7,107 nt of DNA from Gammaproteobacteria bacterium (GTDB taxonomy: Bacteria; Pseudomonadota; Gammaproteobacteria; Chromatiales; Chromatiaceae). The notes under the pieces are model-generated. The model worked only from the letters and a program-made list of their open reading frames with translations. It searched no databases and had not been told where the DNA came from. This document shows, one piece after another, positions 1-7,107 of the stretch. Where the stretch lies: contig JAJRUY010000205.1 of NCBI GenBank assembly GCA_024277555.1, positions 1 to 7,107 on the forward strand. The letters run 5' to 3'. The stretch's first letter is position 1. Each line of letters starts with the position of its first letter. The position numbers and the translations under genes were made by a program.

Positions 1-1159
1 CATTGATGAGCAGGCCGAACAGCTGGCGCAGCACGGACTCATCATGCACCAGCTCTTCCTTGGGCAGCTGCCTGACCAGAAGTTTGTCCATATCCATGCC
101 ATCCGGTACTGCTGCCGGTTCCGCATCCAGCAACAGGGCACGGAAAGTAAAGTCTTCCAGAGGATCACCGTCCGCCCAGCGCACGGGCTCGTGCAAATAC
201 AGCTGCTTCCATTGGGGGCGATGCTTGTCCAGCACTTTGGCAAAACGAAGGCTGAAACCCTTTCCGCTGCCCTCATAACCATGCACCGTGGTGGCGAAGG
301 CAATGCGCTTGTATCGCAACAGCAGTTTCTCCAGCAACGGCACGGGTATCCCCGCTGCTTCATCCACCAGCAGCAGATCCGCCGCTGGCAGCTTCTGTGC
401 CAGCTCATCCGGAGCCACGAATTGCAGCCTGGAATCGCCGTATTCCAGCAAGCCGCGCCGTTGCAGGACTGCGTGCAAGGCCGAAGCTGCATGCCGGAAC
501 AGGGCAAGGGTTGCATTCCGGCGCGGCGCTGTTACCAGGATGGATTTGCCGTTTTCCATCAACAGCTTTGCCGCCGCCATGCCGAATGCGGAAGATTTTC
601 CTCTTCCCCGGTCTGCAATCACGACCATGGGGCGTTTTCTGTGTCCCTGTGCAACGGTTTCCAGCGCAGCAATCACCTGCTGCTGTTCCCTGGTGGCAAC
701 CATCCCCTCCGGAGCGCTACTTGGCATCTGGCATGTTGAGCCTAACGGTCGGTATTTGCTGCAAATATGCGCCAATCGCTGAATAAAGTAACTTCTTTTA
801 CCGTTTTCTGCAGCACCGGATTCCAGGCTGTACTGCTGCGGCCAAGCGGCCAGGGGCGGGGTCAGCAGCAGAAAGTTTCCTCCGCCTCTCACCAGTCCGG
901 AGGCAATGGCAAAGGCATCTGCATCAAATGCGCCCAGAGCATCGAAAACCAGATGCTCCACATCCTGGCCCAGCAGCCCGGTAATTTTTTCCACCGGCAG
1001 GGCATCCGCTCCATCCGGGGCTTTATTGCTGATCCAAAGTGCCCGCTCGCCAGCAAGTATGGCCATCGCCTGGCGATAACTGCTGTCTGCATCTCCACTG
1101 ATAATCCGGAAATTCCGCCATTGATGATGAAAGTTGGAGCCTTGTTGGTAAATGCTCAT
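1..1159 (-). CDS. tmcA: tRNA(Met) cytidine acetyltransferase TmcA, N-terminal part (C-terminus off the left edge)
   Basis: TmcA uses acetyl-CoA and ATP to make N4-acetylcytidine at the wobble position (C34) of elongator tRNA-Met, which helps keep AUG and AUA reading apart. I translated the minus strand from position 1159 down to 2 and found 386 uninterrupted codons. The order is an N-terminal DUF1726-type domain (about residues 15-110), then a RecD-like helicase/ATPase domain. Its Walker A is GRGKS at 185-189 and its Walker B is LLLVDEAA at 262-269, followed by TTVHGYEGSGKGF at about 290-302 and EPVRWADGDPLE at about 324-335. These match E. coli TmcA as I recall it (RGRGKS, VVDEAA, TTVQGYEG). 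E. coli TmcA has 671 residues, so the GNAT acetyltransferase and tRNA-binding tail must lie beyond the left edge. The ATG overlaps the stop of the upstream gene (ATGA), suggesting translational coupling; a GAGGAG at 1177-1182 is rather distant, 17 bases away. Identity is secure; completeness of the far end cannot be judged. Confidence 0.95.
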   Translation of the reverse strand, partial: MSIYQQGSNFHHQWRNFRIISGDADSSYRQAMAILAGERALWISNKAPDGADALPVEKITGLLGQDVEHLVFDALGAFDADAFAIASGLVRGGGNFLLLTPPLAAWPQQYSLESGAAENGKRSYFIQRLAHICSKYRPLGSTCQMPSSAPEGMVATREQQQVIAALETVAQGHRKRPMVVIADRGRGKSSAFGMAAAKLLMENGKSILVTAPRRNATLALFRHAASALHAVLQRRGLLEYGDSRLQFVAPDELAQKLPAADLLLVDEAAGIPVPLLEKLLLRYKRIAFATTVHGYEGSGKGFSLRFAKVLDKHRPQWKQLYLHEPVRWADGDPLEDFTFRALLLDAEPAAVPDGMDMDKLLVRQLPKEELVHDESVLRQLFGLLIN

Positions 1160-1500
1160 GTTTGGGGCTTTGTTTTCTCCTCTTTGAGCAGAAATTTGTC
1201 AATAACCGACTCACCACCCAGGTAATGATGTTCTGCATATTTCAGCGCATACCAGGCACCACCCAGGATCAGGGCAATGGCCAGAACCGGCCCCAGCAGT
1301 TCCGCAATCCAGAAAATACGAATGCTGCGGCGGGTTTTTTTCAGCTCCGTCTGCAGCTCCAGCAGCTTGATTTCCGTTTTCTCGGTATTTCTGCGTATGG
1401 CCTGGAGCTGCTGTTCCAGCGCATTGCTTTTCTGTAACTCCAGCAACGCGGCATCCTTGACGGCGGGTTTGTTGCTGGTGGATTTCTCTTCCTTGCTCAT
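1156..1500 (-). CDS. Small coiled-coil, single-pass membrane protein of unknown function upstream of tmcA
   Basis: I do not recognise this 114-residue protein. What can be seen: a polar, lysine-rich N-terminus (1-16), a long charged helix rich in Leu, Gln, Glu and Lys (about 17-58) with coiled-coil character, a basic stretch KKTRRSIR (54-61), one hydrophobic membrane segment (about 62-86), and a hydrophilic tail of about 28 residues ending in EEKTKPQT. By the positive-inside rule the coiled coil would be cytoplasmic and the tail periplasmic. There is no signal peptidase site. The ATG at 1500 has an AGGAG 10 bases upstream (1511-1515), which supports this start. Its TGA overlaps the tmcA ATG by 4 bases, so the two are almost certainly co-transcribed. 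The layout (coiled coil next to one membrane helix) resembles many small envelope or scaffolding proteins, but nothing assigns a role. That it is a real gene is likely from the ribosome site, the coupling and the protein-like composition. Confidence 0.8.
   Translation of the reverse strand: MSKEEKSTSNKPAVKDAALLELQKSNALEQQLQAIRRNTEKTEIKLLELQTELKKTRRSIRIFWIAELLGPVLAIALILGGAWYALKYAEHHYLGGESVIDKFLLKEEKTKPQT
1177..1182 (-). promoter_or_regulatory. Likely tmcA ribosome-binding sequence inside the upstream gene
   Basis: On the minus strand the sequence reads AAAGAGGAGAAAA within the last codons of the upstream gene, which themselves encode KEEK. The GAGGAG core lies 17 bases before the tmcA ATG, longer than the usual 5-10. 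Start of tmcA may therefore depend on ribosomes terminating at the overlapping TGA rather than on free initiation. The motif could also be only a by-product of the lysine and glutamate codons. Confidence 0.4.
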
Positions 1501-1681
1501 ATGCCTTGCTCTCCTGCTGCCCCGCCACTTGGTACACCGCCATCATCCGGGGGCAATTCCTATAAATAATAACACCTTATGGGTCTTGGAGGTTTCTCTA
1601 TATTTGCCTACCATGTCACCATTGTTGATTTATCCCGAAACAAGCCATGGAGATCCAGATGCTGCAAGATAATACCCCAAT

Positions 1682-1694
1682 CGAATCTGATTCG
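1682..1694. repeat. Short inverted repeat CGAAT-CTG-ATTCG
   Basis: A 13-base perfect inverted repeat with 5-base arms and a 3-base centre sits in the metH-tmcA operon gap. It shares AATCTG with the larger hairpin at 1739-1768. It is too short to be a terminator on its own. It could be a protein-binding site or chance. Confidence 0.35.
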
Positions 1695-1738
1695 TGATTT
1701 TGGACGACACCTGCCACGAAAGGAAGCCGATGAGCTGC

Positions 1739-1768
1739 GCAATCTGCTGGATCAGATTATCAGATTGC
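1739..1768. repeat. Inverted repeat with a duplicated arm, 18 bases past the metH stop
   Basis: The arms GCAATCTG (1739-1746) and CAGATTGC (1761-1768) are perfect 8-base complements around a 14-base loop. Inside the loop a second copy of the right arm, CAGATT (1753-1758), can also pair with the left arm, leaving a 6-base loop, because ATCAGATT is repeated twice in tandem (1751-1766). The RNA could thus switch between two hairpins. It begins 18 bases beyond the metH stop codon. On the metH strand no run of U follows it, so it is not a standard intrinsic terminator. It might mark or protect the metH mRNA 3' end, or be a binding site for the tmcA operon promoter region. Confidence 0.45.
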
Positions 1769-1785
1769 CGGCCTGATGTAGCACA

Positions 1786-5523
<3,738 letters not shown>

Positions 5524-5686
5524 GGGATCGGGTATCTAGGGGCTGGCAAAAGCCGATTATACCTGACAGCGGAACTTTATTGCCCCGGCATCAATGCAGC
5601 CTGGTTTGCAAGGTTCTGCCATGGTCGGCTATGATTGAGCCACGCCATGGATTGGCGCTTATTTTTATATACTCAGGGAGAGAGCC
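5524..5686. other. Divergent intergenic region between metH and the DUF4124 gene
   Basis: These 163 bases must hold promoters in both directions. The metH side has a consensus -10 box (see 5556-5584). On the other side an AT-rich ATTTTTATATACT (5661-5673) lies just before the ribosome site. Its TATACT is too close to that site to be a -10 box, and I find no good -35/-10 pair for the plus strand. I looked for MetR-type (TGAA-N5-TTCA) and MetJ-type (AGACGTCT) sites and for a cobalamin or SAM riboswitch and see none. A small inverted repeat, CGCCA-TGGAT-TGGCG (5643-5657), lies in the plus-strand leader. Confidence 0.5.
5556..5584 (-). promoter_or_regulatory. Candidate metH promoter (consensus -10, weak -35)
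   Basis: On the minus strand a perfect TATAAT lies at 5561-5556. With a 17-base spacer the -35 position reads GGCAAT (5584-5579), a poor match to TTGACA, and there is no TG extension. Such a promoter usually needs an activator, which would be reasonable for a methionine gene, though no known operator is visible. Transcription would start near 5549, leaving a leader of about 26 bases before the GTG. Confidence 0.5.
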
Positions 5687-6118
5687 ATGCCACCAGCAAC
5701 TATTCCTTTTCTTGGCTTTATCTTGTTCCTGCTTATCGGCAGCAGCCACGCAGCACAAGTGTATCGCTGTACGCAGGCGGACGGAAGCATCAGCTTTCAG
5801 CAGCAGGCCTGCGCGGGCGACGGAGAACGCATCGAAACCGGTGAGGCCCAGCCGGTATGGTCTTCCCTGCGCTCCGGGGAGAAATCGCTCTACAAACAGT
5901 ATCGCAAGCGTGACCAGGAGCGGCAGAAGCGCAAGCTGGCAAAAAGCAACGCCAGGAAAAAGCCCGGCCAGGCAGAGCAACGCGCCTGCTGGAACAAGCG
6001 CAAACAGCTGGAAGCGGTCAGTGCGAAACTGCGCCGGGGTTACTCCCCTGCTACGGGAGAGAGCTTGCGGCGCAGGCGAGACAATCACCAAGACTATCTG
6101 CGAACATTCTGCCCCTGA
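5687..6118 (+). CDS. Exported DUF4124 domain-containing protein
   Basis: A 143-residue protein with a signal peptide: a hydrophobic core (about 7-18) followed by SSHA and a probable cut after A22 or A23. The mature protein opens with QVYRCTQADGSISFQQQAC, the typical DUF4124 pattern (a short beta-rich module found in many secreted proteobacterial proteins, role unknown). A very basic, helix-prone middle follows (about 64-93). The C-terminal part (about 97-142), with LRRGYSPATGESLRRRRDNHQDYL before a cysteine, resembles the tail seen in many family members. It has four cysteines (C28, C42, C101, C142), an even number that suits disulfide bonds in the periplasm. The ATG has an excellent AGGGAG six bases upstream (5675-5680). 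It is divergent from metH and converges on the thioredoxin-fold gene, with 5 bases between stops. The family is fairly sure; the function is unknown. Confidence 0.88.
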   Translation: MPPATIPFLGFILFLLIGSSHAAQVYRCTQADGSISFQQQACAGDGERIETGEAQPVWSSLRSGEKSLYKQYRKRDQERQKRKLAKSNARKKPGQAEQRACWNKRKQLEAVSAKLRRGYSPATGESLRRRRDNHQDYLRTFCP

Positions 6119-6127
6119 ACAGTTCAG
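6115..6127. repeat. Palindrome spanning both stop codons of the convergent genes
   Basis: CTGAA-CAG-TTCAG is a perfect 13-base inverted repeat. It contains the TGA of the plus-strand gene (6116-6118) and the TGA of the minus-strand gene (6124-6126) in mirror positions. The 5-base arms and the absence of a U run make it unlikely to be an intrinsic terminator. No other terminator fits between the genes, so transcripts from both sides may overlap. Confidence 0.45.
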
Positions 6128-7107
6128 CGCTTATGCCCGGCAGCACGCCACAACTGGAAGTTGGGATAGGACAAATAGCCTTTGGCCAGAATATAGTTCA
6201 GGACGTTGCGCAGACGAAAAAAACGCACCACCGAATCCACGCGGATGATTTCGCTGCCGTTTTCATCAAAGAAAACCACTGTCGGCGCATAAAAAACGCC
6301 CAATGATTCCGCCCACCACCTGGCGCTGGTCTTTCTCCCGTCCGGCGTAATCACTGGATCCGCCGAACGCAGGTTCAACTGCACAGCCTCGAAATTCTCG
6401 AGCAATTGCAGAATCTCTGGCTGGCGCAGGGGCTGGGTATGCAGAATATCGCAGGCATGGCAGTTTCCCTGCTCGAAGAACACCGCCAGGGGGCGCTCTC
6501 CGGGAAAACGGCTGCGATCCAGATTATATGGCGGTGGCAGAAAAAACTCCTCTTCCACCATGTCTTCCACCTCGAATCGCAGGGTGCTGTCACCCCGATC
6601 CAGATAGAATTTGAATGGCTCCCGCTGGTAGTGCCCATCCGCCACATATTCCAGGGCGGCCTGGAACTGGTAGGGTGGATAATAGCCACGCAGACGCAGG
6701 GCAACCCCGCCGGTTTGATCATAAAACACCAGTGACGGAGTAAAATTGGTGCCCATTTGCAAGGCATAATCCCGCTGGGTCATGGTACTGCCTCCGGGAT
6801 CCGTGACCTCTTCCGGACTCCAGATATCAATGGCGATTACGTCAAAATGGTCACGGGTGTATTTAACGATATCCGGCTGCCTGAAATTGACTTCCATAAG
6901 CTGCCGACAATACGGGCAGCGTTTCTGCCCGAAATAAACGATGATTCCCTGTTTGCCGCTGTCCAGCGCTTCACGCAAGTCATCCTGCAGATCCAGAAAG
7001 CTCTCCTTGAACCAGTGCGGATGCTGAACCAGCTCCTTAAGGGGAATATCATCAAAAACCAGAGGATCTTCTTCCGCTGCGGCTGGTGCCGGGCCGTTCC
7101 ACCAAAG
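6124..7107 (-). CDS. Two-domain thioredoxin-fold (SoxW-like) protein, N-terminus off the right edge
   Basis: The reading frame is open from the stop (6124-6126) to the right edge, giving 327 visible residues; no ATG or GTG start is seen and the true start lies outside. The internal TTG at 6976-6978 is not needed as a start, because about 43 protein-like residues precede it (such as LVFDDIPLKELVQHPHWF). Domain one (visible residues about 52-160) follows the Thioredoxin_2/SoxW pattern: IIVYFGQKRCPYC with C64 and C67, then FTPSLVFYD with the cis-proline P124. Domain two (about 203-310) repeats the fold: LAVFFEQGNCHAC with C216 and C219, then YAPTVVFFDENG with P275. Both active sites look complete, so a thiol-disulfide reductase or isomerase is likely. 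The first visible residues, LWWNGPAPAAAEE, could be the end of a signal peptide, which would place it in the periplasm; this is inference. The substrate is unknown. Confidence 0.85.
   Translation of the reverse strand, partial: LWWNGPAPAAAEEDPLVFDDIPLKELVQHPHWFKESFLDLQDDLREALDSGKQGIIVYFGQKRCPYCRQLMEVNFRQPDIVKYTRDHFDVIAIDIWSPEEVTDPGGSTMTQRDYALQMGTNFTPSLVFYDQTGGVALRLRGYYPPYQFQAALEYVADGHYQREPFKFYLDRGDSTLRFEVEDMVEEEFFLPPPYNLDRSRFPGERPLAVFFEQGNCHACDILHTQPLRQPEILQLLENFEAVQLNLRSADPVITPDGRKTSARWWAESLGVFYAPTVVFFDENGSEIIRVDSVVRFFRLRNVLNYILAKGYLSYPNFQLWRAAGHKR

Larger units (their letters stand above)
1501..1785. other. Intergenic region between metH and the tmcA operon
   Basis: This 285-base gap holds the end of the metH transcript and must hold, or read through to, the promoter of the tmcA operon, since both flanking genes are on the minus strand. 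The stretch at about 1555-1700 is clearly more AT-rich than the genes around it, as expected for a promoter. On the minus strand TATTAT (1566-1571) and TATAGA (about 1597-1602) resemble -10 boxes, but neither has a good -35 partner, so I do not call a promoter. The ribosome site AGGAG for the downstream gene is at 1511-1515. Two inverted repeats are present (1682-1694 and 1739-1768). I see no RNA gene and no convincing protein gene here. Confidence 0.5.

Noticed and set aside
44..786. Several overlapping plus-strand frames at the left edge
   Set aside because: They are shadows of the minus-strand tmcA frame, which is uninterrupted and carries Walker A and B motifs in the right order.
1579..1776. 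A 65-codon plus-strand frame in the metH-tmcA operon gap
   Set aside because: The second half (RDFGRHLPRKEADELRNLLD) looks somewhat protein-like, but there is no ribosome-binding site before the ATG, the first half is unconvincing and no family is recognised. It could be a remnant; the evidence is too weak to call.
5524..5686. Possible cobalamin or SAM riboswitch upstream of metH
   Set aside because: The gap is short, the likely -10 box is close to the start codon, and I see no B12-box-like or SAM-box-like conserved stretch on the minus strand.
5591..6091. A 166-codon minus-strand frame with hydrophobic stretches
   Set aside because: It is antisense to the DUF4124 gene, which has a signal peptide, a family motif and a strong ribosome site. 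The hydrophobic look comes from reading Lys/Glu/Gln-rich codons backwards.
6124..6978. Reading the thioredoxin-fold gene as complete from a TTG at 6978
   Set aside because: The frame continues to the right edge with sensible residues, and TTG here falls inside the helix leading into the first thioredoxin domain. A truncated entry is the better reading.

Overview
The window looks like ordinary core chromosome of a gammaproteobacterium. The reasons are an Enterobacteria-type TmcA, a full-length cobalamin-dependent MetH very close to the E. coli enzyme as I remember it, a DUF4124 secreted protein, and a SoxW-like thioredoxin-fold protein. Base composition is moderately GC-rich by eye. A sulfur-oxidising or Chromatiales-like host would fit the last gene, but that is only a guess. 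I see no mobile element, CRISPR array, tRNA or rRNA.

Left part, all on the minus strand: the N-terminal 386 residues of tmcA (tRNA-Met cytidine acetyltransferase) run off the left edge. Just upstream and overlapping it by 4 bases (ATGA) is a 114-residue coiled-coil, single-membrane-segment protein of no family I recognise. The two probably form one transcription unit. A 285-base, partly AT-rich gap with small inverted repeats separates them from metH.

Centre: metH (1245 residues, minus strand, GTG start) fills more than half of the window. All five modules and the zinc and cobalamin ligands are intact. A good -10 box lies about 32 bases before its start codon, which would give a short leader with no room for a riboswitch.

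Right part: a divergent 163-base gap separates metH from a plus-strand gene for a small exported DUF4124 protein with four cysteines. That gene converges, with only 5 bases between stop codons, on a minus-strand gene for a protein with two thioredoxin-like domains (CPYC and CHAC). The second gene runs off the right edge, so its N-terminus is missing.

The genes serve mostly separate jobs: tRNA wobble modification, methionine synthesis with folate recycling, and probably envelope thiol chemistry. I found no convincing new biological system. The items most worth a second look are the unknown membrane protein coupled to tmcA and the tandem thioredoxin protein beside a four-cysteine exported protein.
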